Positions 34,028-43,428 are shown, numbered from the stretch's first letter. The stretch: 52,753 nt of DNA from Mastigocoleus testarum BC008 (GCF_001456025.1 NZ_LMTZ01000126.1:25847-78599), one strand, 5' to 3'. The notes: a model not told the origin generated them from the letters alone. Translations and numbers: made by a program.

Positions 34028-34246
34028 TTAAGATTTGGGATATGGATCTCCTGGTTTTGTCCCTGGAGGTACGGGACTTAAAACAACAGGACCAAATTCA
34101 CCTGGAAGTATCATATCTGTCCAACCAACCATCCGTTCATCATCACCTAAGAAAACCAACGAACCACCGTTAATGTTTTGAATCTCATCATCTGTAAGAT
34201 TTTCAGAAAAAAAGTCTGCAAAACCATCTTGGGGAAATTCTTGCAT
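34028..34246 (-). CDS. candidate RiPP precursor with double-glycine leader
   Basis: 72 residues from the ATG at 34246, which has GAGG 8 nt upstream; a TTG five codons earlier overlaps that site and is rejected. Residues 1-28 form a typical double-glycine leader: acidic, with LTDDEIQNINGG (Leu17, Glu21, Ile25, Gly27-Gly28), the pattern cleaved by C39-peptidase ABC transporters. The 44-residue remainder, starting SLVFLGDDERMVGW, is rich in Asp/Glu (DDE, TD, GEF, GD), Gly and Pro, with Lys64 and Lys71 near the end and no cysteine. It lies 177 bp downstream of, and on the same strand as, an amidoligase that could link its side-chain carboxylates to amines. No C39 transporter is nearby. Precursor identity is inferred. 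Confidence 0.6.
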   Translation of the reverse strand: MQEFPQDGFADFFSENLTDDEIQNINGGSLVFLGDDERMVGWTDMILPGEFGPVVLSPVPPGTKPGDPYPKS

Positions 34247-34423
34247 AAAAATCAGCCTCAAATTTGAAAAGTAACTCGCTGGATCGCATCTTGCTTTCAG
34301 CTAGCTTGATTTCAAGCGCTTAACCCCTTCCCACTAAAATATCATACGACGGGAGATAAATAAAATATATGAAGTTTTCGTGTAGATACTTGAATGGGAT
34401 CGGTAGTTATTTATTACAAAAAC

Positions 34424-35536
34424 CTAAGATACTTTTGCCGCACGAGATAACCAAAGGATACGTAACTCTTCAGACATAGGTAAGGATAATAAAAATTCTT
34501 TTACAGTAACCAAATCCCATTGCAAGAGTGTTGCTGGTGATATTTTCTCCATTGAGATAACATAATTGAGTACAGCTTCAATCAACATTGCTGACTCTAA
34601 AATCGGCTTCGATTCGAGCCAGACAGGAAATATACGCACCTCAAAAGTGTGTTTGCCAGGAATATGATGAATTAAATTTTTCAGGTTAAAGTCACAATAT
34701 TTTGTTAGCTGAAGTTTAGTGAGTCTGGTTTGAGCTTCTTCCCAACTCAACTCTCTAAAGTCAGATTCATTTACCATTTCCAATAAATCATAATCCCAAA
34801 CTCCCAGCCTTCTACATTGGGGATTAGTTCCTACTAACTGTTTTAAAATTTCTCCATAAGTCCACAATATATTAACCAAATTTGCAAAAATTCTTGCAGA
34901 ACACAAAGCTTTACCATCAAAGTGTATATGAGTTGCCCCTTCACGAGGAATTGTGAATCCAAGAGAACGTGCTATTTCCAGAAGTGGTTCCAAGTACTGG
35001 AAATGATCTTTGCTGATGGGTGGGGTAATTAATTCACAAGGACGTTCTCGTTCTCCCGGAAGTGGTGCAGCGATCGCAATTGGGTTACCTGTATTATCAG
35101 CGACTCTAATCATTCCCTCTGGCCCAGTCTCGGTATCGGTACCGAACAAAGCTGCGATTGGCTTTAGGACTTGATTTAGTGAAAATAACGCATCAGACTG
35201 GCAACTAACAAGTTGAAGTAATCTCGTATCATCACTCACAATTCTATACCATCCCGGTTGTGGTTTTTGAGCTTTGTCTAAATCATCTTGTAAAGTCAAA
35301 TCGTCAACACAACGAGCAATTAAATTTCCTTGTGGATAAAAAACCTCAAATCCCAAAGTAAGATTTTGAAATACTTGCGTTCCTGGAACCTGACTTGGTT
35401 CGGATTGTGGATAAAAAATACGATGCACCGAACCATTATATTTTTCAGCAATGGATTCTGCTAAGTCTTTTCTACTTAGCCCCATTGGTGCCATTAATTC
35501 TATTTCAAGACCAATTTTCCAGTTCAACTCAGACAT
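34424..35536 (-). CDS. amidoligase family protein (glutamine-synthetase-like fold)
   Basis: 370 residues from the ATG at 35536; a longer frame reaching 35605 adds a hydrophobic stretch that looks spurious, since the fold starts at residue 7. Motifs of the COOH-NH2 ligase (Amidoligase_2) family: KIGLEIELMAP (Glu11, Glu13, metal/ATP binding), PCELITPPI (Glu168), GATHIHFDGK (His203, His205) and HTFEVRIFPVW (Glu299, Arg301). These enzymes are predicted to activate a carboxylate with ATP and form amide or isopeptide bonds; few have known substrates. The next gene on the strand is a small double-glycine-leader peptide, the obvious candidate substrate. Cytoplasmic. No other biosynthetic genes are adjacent. 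Confidence 0.82.
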   Translation of the reverse strand: MSELNWKIGLEIELMAPMGLSRKDLAESIAEKYNGSVHRIFYPQSEPSQVPGTQVFQNLTLGFEVFYPQGNLIARCVDDLTLQDDLDKAQKPQPGWYRIVSDDTRLLQLVSCQSDALFSLNQVLKPIAALFGTDTETGPEGMIRVADNTGNPIAIAAPLPGERERPCELITPPISKDHFQYLEPLLEIARSLGFTIPREGATHIHFDGKALCSARIFANLVNILWTYGEILKQLVGTNPQCRRLGVWDYDLLEMVNESDFRELSWEEAQTRLTKLQLTKYCDFNLKNLIHHIPGKHTFEVRIFPVWLESKPILESAMLIEAVLNYVISMEKISPATLLQWDLVTVKEFLLSLPMSEELRILWLSRAAKVS

Positions 35537-36164
35537 AGATTCAAAATACACCCTAATAGACAGCAAGGTCAGCAAAATTACAGTTTTTTTACAGAGGTTT
35601 TGCACTGTAAATTCCCTACAAGTACTGTCACCTCCACAAACAATTTTGTCAGAGTGACCAGGAGAAGTTATGTTATCTCAACCGTATAATGGTGTCATCT
35701 AACTTATGAATATCAGCAGATTAAAACAATAGTTTTTGTACTCAGTATTCCTTAAGGAATCCAAATAGCAGATGACCTGACATTATATTGGCGATAGTTA
35801 CATTTTGACGCTCGAACATCCTATAAAATGTAATATGGAATCGCTTTTAAGTTCTTTATATTACCTATTCTCTTAAAGCTTCCTATTTTTTACACTTGTC
35901 TATTCTTCATCTGGGCAGTCTTCGATCACATTACAACATCTACCCTGGGACATATTAACCCCAACTCCAGGATAGTTTGACAGGAAATGGTGGTGCGAGG
36001 TTTAACTGATATCTCCTATCTTGACGAAATACTAAATACAAAACCTAAATCAATTTATTAGATCTATTTTGCTTGGATACTTAGCTGTTGAATTAGAGAT
36101 AGATGAAATTACAAATTAAAATACAGCCAAACCACAATGCCCACACAATCAATTTATTTACTAT
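35537..36164. other. intergenic region upstream of the amidoligase gene
   Basis: About 0.6 kb, no gene recognised. A perfect 14-bp palindrome ATTCCTTAAGGAAT lies at 35747-35760, 211 bp upstream of the amidoligase start, and might be a regulator site or a repeat. AGGGTG about 14 nt before the ATG is the best ribosome-binding candidate. Confidence 0.45.
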
Positions 36165-36713
36165 TTATTGACGAGCAAATCGTAACGCTTCTTCAATAAT
36201 TTCGTCATTACCCATAATTAGATTACGCTCGATGCGAAGTTTAGCATCAAGTGGCGTGCGATCGCCCCAAAATTTAGCAAGGTCTGATGCATCTTGGTAA
36301 TTATATTTAGATTCTGAGTAAAATCTATAAGGATTGCGGTTCAAAGAAGATCTTGTTGACCCCAGAGCTTGAACTCTTGCATCGACCAAAAATTGTTCGA
36401 GAATCGCAACAGCTCTTCCTCCTGCCATAATTTTTCTACCGATGCGTGCTTTAGATTGGTCTATGGACTGTCCCCAATAATCTGCAAGAACGCGTGCGTC
36501 CCAATAATCATAACCACTTCTAAAGAATGCATTAATCTCTTTTTTTCTATCTCTCTTAGCAATTAGGTTGTAGTTACTTTGGTGTTGAATGTTCCACTGA
36601 GAGGATCTATCAATTTGAGTGACTGATTGAGCTAAAACCGTATCGACTGAAGCTGCAATCGAAGCAATAAAAACACTGACTGATAGTAATAAAAACTTTA
36701 AGTTATATTTCAT
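36165..36713 (-). CDS. secreted protein with two repeated helical units
   Basis: 182 residues with a signal peptide (KFLLLSVSVFIASIAAS) probably cleaved near VLA-QS at residue 28. The mature part has two related segments: FFRSGYDYWDARVLADYWG...KARIGRKIMAGG and YSESKYNYQDASDLAKFWG...AKLRIERNLIMGN. Each reads (S/G)xYxYxDAxxLAxxWG, then a basic helix. Probably a duplicated small helical module exported to the periplasm. No family name that I trust. Confidence 0.65.
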   Translation of the reverse strand: MKYNLKFLLLSVSVFIASIAASVDTVLAQSVTQIDRSSQWNIQHQSNYNLIAKRDRKKEINAFFRSGYDYWDARVLADYWGQSIDQSKARIGRKIMAGGRAVAILEQFLVDARVQALGSTRSSLNRNPYRFYSESKYNYQDASDLAKFWGDRTPLDAKLRIERNLIMGNDEIIEEALRFARQ

Positions 36714-37042
36714 ACTTAAATTCCTTCTTGATTTTGCTTGGAGCCAGTTTATATTTGAGTACTAAAGATTAGTTGAACTCAATTTTGAGCTTGTTGGAGG
36801 GATACTAAACCTCTACTAAGTCCACAAATACATCTTTACTGTTTAATACAGTTATATTGTTATATTTTTCCGAAAATTCCAATCCAGAACATTCAGACTT
36901 AAAAGATTGCAACAAATAAACCCGATTTCTCGAAGAAACCGGGTAATTTGCATATTAATCCAGTTTTTTAATCTATCAACCAGGAAAAATAAATTCCTTA
37001 GAAATGATTGATATTTGCAGCAAAGATTTAAGAAGAAAGTTG
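36714..37042. other. intergenic region with terminator hairpin
   Basis: About 0.33 kb; AT-rich apart from the hairpin at 36921-36943 described separately. Nothing else seen. Confidence 0.5.
36921..36943 (-). terminator. hairpin downstream of the Ycf66 gene
   Basis: CCCGATTTCT and AGAAACCGGG pair at nine of ten positions around a CGA loop. On the minus strand it is followed by TTTATTTGTT. It lies 100 bp past the stop of the Ycf66 gene. The CCCGGTTTCT word is also a common dispersed repeat in related genomes, so it may be both. Confidence 0.6.
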
Positions 37043-38113
37043 TTAGAAGCTCGGATAATCAGGTCGCCTTTTTTCAGGCGATCTATCTTCAGGATCGATC
37101 TGAATAAAAGTAGCTTCTTCCATATCGTCGTCTATTTGTTCCAACCAACTTGGCGTATCTTTAGTCACTTTACCTTCTGAATTCTTCACCTCCTTACCAC
37201 CAGGAGTTGTAATAGTAAACTCAGTTGTATCAATAACCTCGGACTCTTTTTTTGCCTCTGTATTTTCTAACTTTGCATTTTCGACTTCTTTTTCTACTTG
37301 CGGTTCATAAATGGTAGTTTCTACAGACTCCTCTAAAGTGTTTGTAGTTGCTGGAGGTTCTGGTGTTTCAACTTCCTCTGTATCAGGAGTTACGATTGTA
37401 AACCCAATATTATTAGGAGGTTTTAGCTCGTTTGTTATCTCGGTTGTTTCCGGTTCTACTTTTTCAGTAGTAGTTTTTTCTGTTTCCTCATATGTTGTAA
37501 AGCCTACATCAGGCTCAGAACTAGTAACTTCTACTTTTTCTTCAGTTGGATTAGCGATCTGTTCTGAGGGAGGTTCAACTTTAACTTCAGCAACTTCTGC
37601 CACTTTAGGGGCTTCAGTTGAATTTTCAGCATTTTCAGCATCAGCTATTGCATCAATAGCTGCTTTATCTAAAGTTGTTGATTCAGTCCCACTTGCAGTA
37701 ACATTTTGCTTTTGCTCTATTTCAGCTTTTTTGGCAGAGAATGTACTAGTAATTGTACTTACTAACTGAGTTAACTTTTCTGATATCGAGAGTTTTTCAA
37801 ATTGTTCTTGAATGTTAGTTTGTAGCGCTCCCATAGAGGGAACGGGAGTTTTTTGTCCTTCTGGTGTCAACTGGCGGCGTAATTCCAAAGTTTGCCAACC
37901 AAACCAACCGAGAAGAGCCACACTAGCCAAGTGACCCAAAAATAAACCGCCAGTAATACGACCCGAAAACACCCAGAGCATTAGCGCGTAAAAAAGTCCT
38001 ACACCACTCCAGATAAAATCTTTCTTGCGGTGGATTTCTGGAATAAAGAAAGCCACTAGATACAGGGCGATGCTACCAATAGCGACCGCCAATGCCAGGA
38101 AATGTGCCAGCAT
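37043..38113 (-). CDS. Ycf66 family protein
   Basis: 356 residues. The N-terminal 90 residues hold three to four hydrophobic helices (MLAHFLALAVAIGSIALYLV, KKDFIWSGVGLFYALMLWVF, LGHLASVALLGWFGWQTLELRR), the conserved Ycf66 region. The rest is a long acidic low-complexity domain rich in Glu, Thr, Val and Pro (TEEKVEV, ETTEITN), ending EDRSPEKRRPDYPSF. Ycf66 is shared by cyanobacteria and some plastids; its function is not settled. AAGGAG 10 nt before the ATG supports the start. Confidence 0.85.
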   Translation of the reverse strand: MLAHFLALAVAIGSIALYLVAFFIPEIHRKKDFIWSGVGLFYALMLWVFSGRITGGLFLGHLASVALLGWFGWQTLELRRQLTPEGQKTPVPSMGALQTNIQEQFEKLSISEKLTQLVSTITSTFSAKKAEIEQKQNVTASGTESTTLDKAAIDAIADAENAENSTEAPKVAEVAEVKVEPPSEQIANPTEEKVEVTSSEPDVGFTTYEETEKTTTEKVEPETTEITNELKPPNNIGFTIVTPDTEEVETPEPPATTNTLEESVETTIYEPQVEKEVENAKLENTEAKKESEVIDTTEFTITTPGGKEVKNSEGKVTKDTPSWLEQIDDDMEEATFIQIDPEDRSPEKRRPDYPSF

Positions 38114-38453
38114 TTTCTGGTTACTCCTTAATATGTCTTACGACTGGGGCATTGGACTGAAAGGTGTCAATTAATAGATCGCGAAGTTGTTAAATTATTG
38201 ACAAATTATTGACTATTCGCCATCTATAATTTTGTTCCCTTATTCGCCATTCCCCATCCCTATGTTAGATATTTCAATTTGACATATTTTGCAAGCGGAT
38301 TATAAGAGAAGAAACAAATTAAAAATTTTTATTTGTGTAAATCCTATTTTTTGGTAATTTCTGTCAAGTCTTAATGTCTTCTTTATGAGCGAACTGAATT
38401 TCTCGGACTACCCTAAAAAATGAAAGGATATGCAAGAGTTAGCCAAAAAATTT
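38114..38453. other. intergenic region between divergent ycf66-like and gnd genes
   Basis: About 0.3 kb, AT-rich, shared upstream region of two divergent genes. No palindrome or clear promoter box recognised. An in-frame ATG at 38430 could extend gnd by eight residues. Confidence 0.45.
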
Positions 38454-39911
38454 ATGACACAACAAAGCTTTGGTGTGATTGGATTAGCTGTTATGGGAGA
38501 AAATATCGCTCTAAACGTAGAGCGTAATGGTTTTCCCATCGCTGTTTACAATCGCTCTCGTGAGAAAACAGATGCTTTCATGGCTTCTCGTGCTGGAGGA
38601 AGAAACGTAAAAGCCGCGTTTGATTTAAAAGAATTTGTCGGATCCTTGGAACGTCCCCGCAAAATTTTGGTAATGGTAAAAGCTGGTAGACCAGTAGATG
38701 CGGTTATTGAACAGTTAAAACCATTGTTAGATGAGGGTGACATTATCATCGATGGTGGCAACTCTTTGTATGAAGATACTGAAAGACGCACCCGCGAGCT
38801 CGAGCCCCAAGGTTTTAGATTTATTGGCATGGGTGTCAGTGGTGGTGAAGAAGGAGCCCTGAACGGTCCCTCATTGATGCCTGGAGGCACGGAAAGCTCC
38901 TATGAGTACCTTTCACCCATTTTGACCAAAATCGCCGCTCAGGTGGACGATGGCCCTTGTGTTGCTTACTGTGGTCCTGGTGGTGCAGGACATTATGTCA
39001 AGATGGTTCACAATGGTATCGAGTATGGTGATATGCAATTAATTGCAGAAGCATATGACCTACTCAAAAATCTTGGCGGTTTGGATCACAAGCAATTACA
39101 CGAAGTTTTTGCTGAATGGAACACTACAGACGAATTAAATTCGTTTTTAATTGAAATTACAGCCGACATCTTCCCCTACATCGATGAAGGTACTGGTTTA
39201 CCATTAGTAGATCTAATTCTTGATGCTGCTGGACAAAAAGGAACTGGTCGTTGGACCGCAGTAAACGCTTTAGAATTAGGTGTTGCCATTCCTACCATTG
39301 GTGCAGCAGTAAATGCTCGGATTATGTCATCCTACAAACAAGAGCGAGTTGCAGCATCTAAAGAACTTTCTGGTCCTAATGGTAAGTATCAAGGGCAGAC
39401 TAAAGAATTCATCAAGATGGTAAGGGATGCCCTTTACTGCTCGAAGATTTGTTCCTACGCTCAAGGAATGGCTTTACTTGCTAAAGCTTCTGAAGAATAC
39501 AATTACAACTTGAATCTGGGCGAAATGGCACGGATCTGGAAAGGAGGTTGTATTATTCGGGCTGGATTCTTGAATAAGATCAAGAAAGCTTTTGACGAGA
39601 ATTCTTCACTCGCAAACCTATTGTTAGCTCCTGAATTTAAGCAAACAATTCTTGACAGACAAAATTCTTGGCGCGAAGTTGTTTCTACCGCAGCTAAACT
39701 AGGAATTCCTGTTCCTGCATTTAGTGCTTCCTTAGATTACTTCGATAGCTATCGACGCGAGCGCCTACCTCAGAACCTCACCCAGGCTCAACGCGATTAC
39801 TTTGGCGCACATACCTACTTGCGTACAGATAAAGAAGGAGTTTTCCACACCGAGTGGGTACCCATCGCTGAAGCGACCGTCAGCGATAAAAGTGTTGTGA
39901 AAATGGACTAG
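38454..39911 (+). CDS. gnd: 6-phosphogluconate dehydrogenase, decarboxylating
   Basis: 485 residues from the ATG at 38454; an ATG at 38430 has AGGA only 2 nt away and is less likely. The N-terminal Rossmann domain shows FGVIGLAVMGENIALNVERNGF and YNRSREKTD (NADP specificity). Substrate and catalytic motifs are GMGVSGGEEGA, CGPGGAGHYVKMVHNGIEYGDM (catalytic lysine), and the C-terminal GTGRWTAVNALELGV, YSKICSYAQGM and RAHYFGAHTY-like QRDYFGAHTYLRTD. It oxidatively decarboxylates 6-phosphogluconate to ribulose 5-phosphate in the oxidative pentose phosphate pathway, the main dark NADPH source in cyanobacteria. No zwf or opcA neighbour. A hairpin terminator follows at 40001-40029. Confidence 0.96.
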   Translation: MTQQSFGVIGLAVMGENIALNVERNGFPIAVYNRSREKTDAFMASRAGGRNVKAAFDLKEFVGSLERPRKILVMVKAGRPVDAVIEQLKPLLDEGDIIIDGGNSLYEDTERRTRELEPQGFRFIGMGVSGGEEGALNGPSLMPGGTESSYEYLSPILTKIAAQVDDGPCVAYCGPGGAGHYVKMVHNGIEYGDMQLIAEAYDLLKNLGGLDHKQLHEVFAEWNTTDELNSFLIEITADIFPYIDEGTGLPLVDLILDAAGQKGTGRWTAVNALELGVAIPTIGAAVNARIMSSYKQERVAASKELSGPNGKYQGQTKEFIKMVRDALYCSKICSYAQGMALLAKASEEYNYNLNLGEMARIWKGGCIIRAGFLNKIKKAFDENSSLANLLLAPEFKQTILDRQNSWREVVSTAAKLGIPVPAFSASLDYFDSYRRERLPQNLTQAQRDYFGAHTYLRTDKEGVFHTEWVPIAEATVSDKSVVKMD

Positions 39912-39970
39912 TCATAAGCAAAGCTTATAACTGCCCGTATTGGCATTAAAGTTAGACGGCACTGCTCTAT

Positions 39971-39988
39971 CCGCACACTTGTGTGCGG
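39971..39988. repeat. perfect 8-bp-stem palindrome after gnd
   Basis: CCGCACAC-TT-GTGTGCGG, 60 bp past the gnd stop, followed by AAAAAA. On the minus strand the following run is not T-rich, so it is a hairpin of uncertain role. Confidence 0.6.
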
Positions 39989-40000
39989 AAAAAATCAAAA

Positions 40001-40037
40001 CCCCAACTAAGCTAACACCTCAGTTGGGGTATTTCGT
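40001..40037 (+). terminator. Rho-independent terminator of gnd
   Basis: CCCCAACT (40001-40008) pairs with AGTTGGGG (40022-40029) around a 13-nt loop, followed by TATTTCGTT. Located 90 bp past the gnd stop. Confidence 0.7.
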
Positions 40038-40039
40038 TA

Positions 40040-40680
40040 ATAAATTAAATTACCTATCTACAGCGAAGCGAACCATTATTGTTTGTTGACCGACTTTTAC
40101 TAACGTAACGCTGCCCTAACGTCGGAAGGAAAAAGGAAGATGTCAAGAAGCGCGTTTCCCATAAAGGTAATGCTGGCGTAGCCAAAAAAAATCTTCCTTT
40201 CTTCTTTTAAACGCGCTACGCGTTCGCTGTAAGCGCGTGCCAACAAAACTGCATCCTTGCCCCGTCCATGAGGGACGGAGGAGGTTTTGAACGCACTACG
40301 TGTTCATCCGTAAGGATGCGGATAAAGGGAGGAGTGCAAGCAACTTTGGACGCGCTGCGCGTTCACTGCAGGTGCCTCTAACGGCAAGATTAAAACTTCT
40401 TCCCTCTTTCTTCTTCCCTCGTTGTGACATGAATAAAAAATTGCACGCAAGCATGCAATGAATAATGGGAACTATATCTTAAATTTTTTCAATCAAAAGT
40501 TAAATTTCTTATACCCAAAGTTAACTTTCTTGGCAAAAACACGTATAATTTTAGACTAACTAGTACTCTGGTATTTTAGAGAGAAACTCAAAAAATAAAT
40601 AAATTTAGGAGGCGATTTTATATCTCTATCGACTAATTTTTTTATGTCAATTTTTTGAAACTCCGAAGAGTGACAATACC
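40040..40680. other. repeat-rich intergenic region
   Basis: About 0.6 kb. Between 40100 and 40400 it is crowded with GC-rich palindromic words (CGCGCTACGCG, GACGCGCTGCGCG, AACGCACTACG) alternating with GGAAGGAAAAAGGAAGA and TCTTCCTTTCTTCTTT stretches that can pair with each other. Another hairpin, TTGCACG-CAAG-CATGCAA, lies at 40441-40458. No coding frame is convincing. GGAGGCGA near 40608 precedes the lipoprotein gene by 70 bp and does not set its start. Confidence 0.6.
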
Positions 40681-41274
40681 ATGAAACACAGTATTATATC
40701 CCTAGGGCTTCTTGCATCTATCGGTTTAACTGGTTGTATCGAGCCAAACGCTTTGTCTTCGAAGTCTTCAAACTTTATTACATCTCGCTTACAATCGGCT
40801 AAGTCCACAGCTTATGGCAAAAAAGCAAAAAAATTTGACAAACCTGCCTACATCAAGGAATCCATCAAGCAATACTTAGAAAGTCACAAAGCTTCGGCGG
40901 AAGATTCTCCTTTTACAACAGAGTATATAGATCTAAATGGAGACAACGTTAAAGATGCTTTAACCCTGCTGAGTGGGGTACGCTTTTGTGGCTCGGGCGG
41001 TTGCACGATGCTCATACACCAAGGAGTTGGCAACAAAAAATTTAAACTAATCTCTGTAACAAACTTAGTGAAAATACCAATCACGATAAATGACACTAAG
41101 ACAAAGGGTTGGAGAGACATAACAGTACAATATGCAAGCAATATACTGTTTTCAAAGAAAATAATATTAAGATTTGATGGCAAAGGTTATCCTAGCAATG
41201 CAGCTAAGGAGCCAAGAGCCAATGATAGCAATATTTCCGGGGAAAAACTTACTTTTCTTCAGACTGGAACTTAA
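40681..41274 (+). CDS. putative lipoprotein
   Basis: 197 residues. The N-terminus MKHSIISLGLLASIGLTGC is a lipoprotein signal peptide with acylated Cys19. A basic, Lys/Ser-rich linker leads to a domain starting FTTEYIDLNGDNVKDALTLLSG, where D-x-N-G-D is a possible calcium-binding loop, followed by FCGSGGCTMLIH with a Cys pair, strands KFKLISVTNLVKIPITI and ITVQYASN. The acidic loop followed by a C-G-S-G-G-C segment recurs in secreted bacterial proteins of unknown function. Membrane-anchored, probably in the periplasm. Confidence 0.7.
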   Translation: MKHSIISLGLLASIGLTGCIEPNALSSKSSNFITSRLQSAKSTAYGKKAKKFDKPAYIKESIKQYLESHKASAEDSPFTTEYIDLNGDNVKDALTLLSGVRFCGSGGCTMLIHQGVGNKKFKLISVTNLVKIPITINDTKTKGWRDITVQYASNILFSKKIILRFDGKGYPSNAAKEPRANDSNISGEKLTFLQTGT

Positions 41275-41601
41275 TCTTACTGCTGTTTCTGTGTGATGTC
41301 AAGTGGATTGGCAGCTTTACGATACGCTTCTGGTACAGTATGACAAAAGCGATTTTAGGACGGCAAATTCTAGTGTTCAACAATAACAATTAGGGAACTA
41401 TCACGCTATCACAATCAAGGTTTGCTGTAGGTGCTGTTTCTGCTTGATATTGAACAGCAGGTACAGCACCGGATCCTACATTTGTTTCCTACAGTTGCAC
41501 TGTTGCCTGAAGTTTTGGCAAAAATTGTTTTTTGTGTGAGTTACTCTTTTTGCGATTATGAATTAACTGAGGAATAAATTAACCAAGCCATGTCTGTCTT
41601 G
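41275..41601. other. intergenic region between convergent genes
   Basis: About 0.33 kb between the 3' ends of the lipoprotein and hydrolase genes. It includes imperfect repeats such as GCTGTTTCTG(T/C) (41282 and 41433). No gene seen. Confidence 0.45.
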
Positions 41602-42624
41602 TTAATCACTTACTACACTAATTGAATTAAGGCTTTCTTCGTTCCAGACATAATCTTTCATATCATTAGGCCATGGAACTTCATCTGGTGTTGCCAGTTT
41701 TAATACTTTGTTGCTTAGCTTCTCATATAAAGTATTGAAATCACCAATTTCCATATTATTTTTGAGAAATGTGTGACGAAGAAGCTCTGTAGTGAACATC
41801 ATATTATGTGCTTCAAAACTACCTTGGGGAAATATGCGAGAAAAAATTAGGAATTTTATATCATCTCGTTTATACTTAGCTGCTTTTTGTGGTGTAATAC
41901 CTAAGGTGTCTGGTACTACATCCCCTTCAATCGAAACCATGATATATTTTGGTCCTTTTGCCCAATTTTTATAACCATTCCCGAAGGCGAAGACATTTAT
42001 TACCTCGTTCGTAACCTTCTCCCACTCCGCAGACCCAATTTGTCGCTGTTTAAGATTCCAAAATTTTCCATACTGACCAATAAATTTTCTTTTAGCACGA
42101 TGAATCGCTCGAGCTAATAAAATAGTCCCATGGCTATCGCCGGAGAAATTTACAGGTGTCTCGTTTTCTATAGCACTCAAAATCAGGCTTGTAGTATTGT
42201 TAATTGCCGGGCTACCTGATAAACCAATACGATGAATTGCAGCGTCAATCCAGTCAAGAAGTGAATCAATGAACCTGGAAATGGGATTTTTTCTAATAAA
42301 AGAAGAATTATTCAAGTTAGCAACCCCAGTTTTGAGAGTTGCTGCATATCTGCGACTTCTTCTCGAAGACTCTTCTTCTATTTGACCTAGTCCAGGAATA
42401 AATATTGCGAATAGTTCTCCTTGATCGTTTTCTGGGTAGTAAACAATTTCTTGGGCAATTGTTGCGATCGGGTTTGCATCGGCTATGACATCATCAAAAT
42501 CAAAAATCTCTTCAGTACCAGGATTTTGCAATTGTCCATCAAACTTCTTATCGGGAAATAGAATTTCAAGTGGCCATCTCCACCAATTGGATTTGACCTG
42601 TTTTGCCTTATCTTTACCATTCAT
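41602..42624 (-). CDS. lipase-like alpha/beta hydrolase
   Basis: 340 residues. An oxyanion strand FAIFIPGLGQ (about 72-81) and the nucleophile elbow FSGDSHGT (G-x-S-x-G with Ser164) mark an alpha/beta hydrolase. Asp235 in EGDVVPD and His273 in FEAHNMMF complete a likely triad in the right order. It resembles class-3-lipase-like proteins, with a large lid region of basic residues (RAKRKFIGQYGKFWNLKQRQ). No signal peptide; the N-terminus is basic with a W-rich patch NWWRWPLEIL that may touch a membrane. Substrate unknown. Confidence 0.65.
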   Translation of the reverse strand: MNGKDKAKQVKSNWWRWPLEILFPDKKFDGQLQNPGTEEIFDFDDVIADANPIATIAQEIVYYPENDQGELFAIFIPGLGQIEEESSRRSRRYAATLKTGVANLNNSSFIRKNPISRFIDSLLDWIDAAIHRIGLSGSPAINNTTSLILSAIENETPVNFSGDSHGTILLARAIHRAKRKFIGQYGKFWNLKQRQIGSAEWEKVTNEVINVFAFGNGYKNWAKGPKYIMVSIEGDVVPDTLGITPQKAAKYKRDDIKFLIFSRIFPQGSFEAHNMMFTTELLRHTFLKNNMEIGDFNTLYEKLSNKVLKLATPDEVPWPNDMKDYVWNEESLNSISVVSD

Positions 42625-43428
42625 TAGAAGTCTTCTGTTCCGTAAAAGTGTATATTTTCAATTGATTTTACTGCTGATACTAATTTCTTTTAAGATTGCT
42701 ACACTTAGAACGCGGCAAGCCGAGCATTTATGAAAGGAAACAGCGCGACTACCCCACAACAACACAGGTTGCCATCCGGCGCAGGCACCCTGTAAGCTGG
42801 GAATGCTGTTTGCTGTACGCACCTGTGCGGGTAGCGCGTTCAAGCAAGACAGGGAACTCTCTTAATCTCAAGAGAAAACTCTTAACAGGGAACTCTTAAA
42901 AGGGAACAGATTCAAATCATTGATATATTATATTGGTATATTTTTAAACTTTGGTATATTTTTAATTACAATTACTAGATTAAAAAAGTAAACTTTCACA
43001 GGTCTAGCACATTAATACCAAGGCAACATAGAACTGACTATAAAATAATTTTAGCCCAGAGGGCGTAATAACAGATACTAAGAGTATAAGGCGGAAAGTC
43101 AAGAATTATATGAAGCGTCTTACAAATTATTGCGGATACTTATTGCGGGTAAATTATAAACAATTATCCGAATCCTCAGATAAATCTATGGGATTTCCTT
43201 CTTGTTTTTGAATCACTCGTTATTAACTATATCGCTATATATTTTATGGATATCACAAGTATGATATGTCTTATTTTTGATTCCTGAATAAAAAATAATT
43301 AAGTTCATATAAATATTGCTAGAATTAACTTTAGAAAACAAAGATAAATGACGAATAAATTTAACTTCTGAGTCCGCATATTCCTGAGATTTAAGGGCTT
43401 CCTATATTTACAAAAGTTTAATGAAATA
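42625..43428. other. intergenic region with a GC-rich island
   Basis: About 0.8 kb. Positions 42710-42850 are GC-rich relative to the rest (GTTGCCATCCGGCGCAGGC and similar), followed by three AACAGGGAACTCT-like direct repeats (42847-42905). The remainder is very AT-rich. No gene is supported; overlapping frames in the GC-rich part have no family character. Confidence 0.5.

Noticed and set aside
35537..35605. Longer amidoligase start with a hydrophobic N-terminus, as if exported
   Set aside because: The amidoligase fold begins at residue 7 after the internal ATG, the enzyme needs ATP, and the extension looks like read-in from non-coding DNA.
42690..42899. Frames in the GC-rich island at 42.7-42.9 kb
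   Set aside because: Short, overlapping on both strands, without family resemblance or start signals; codon use differs from the real genes nearby.
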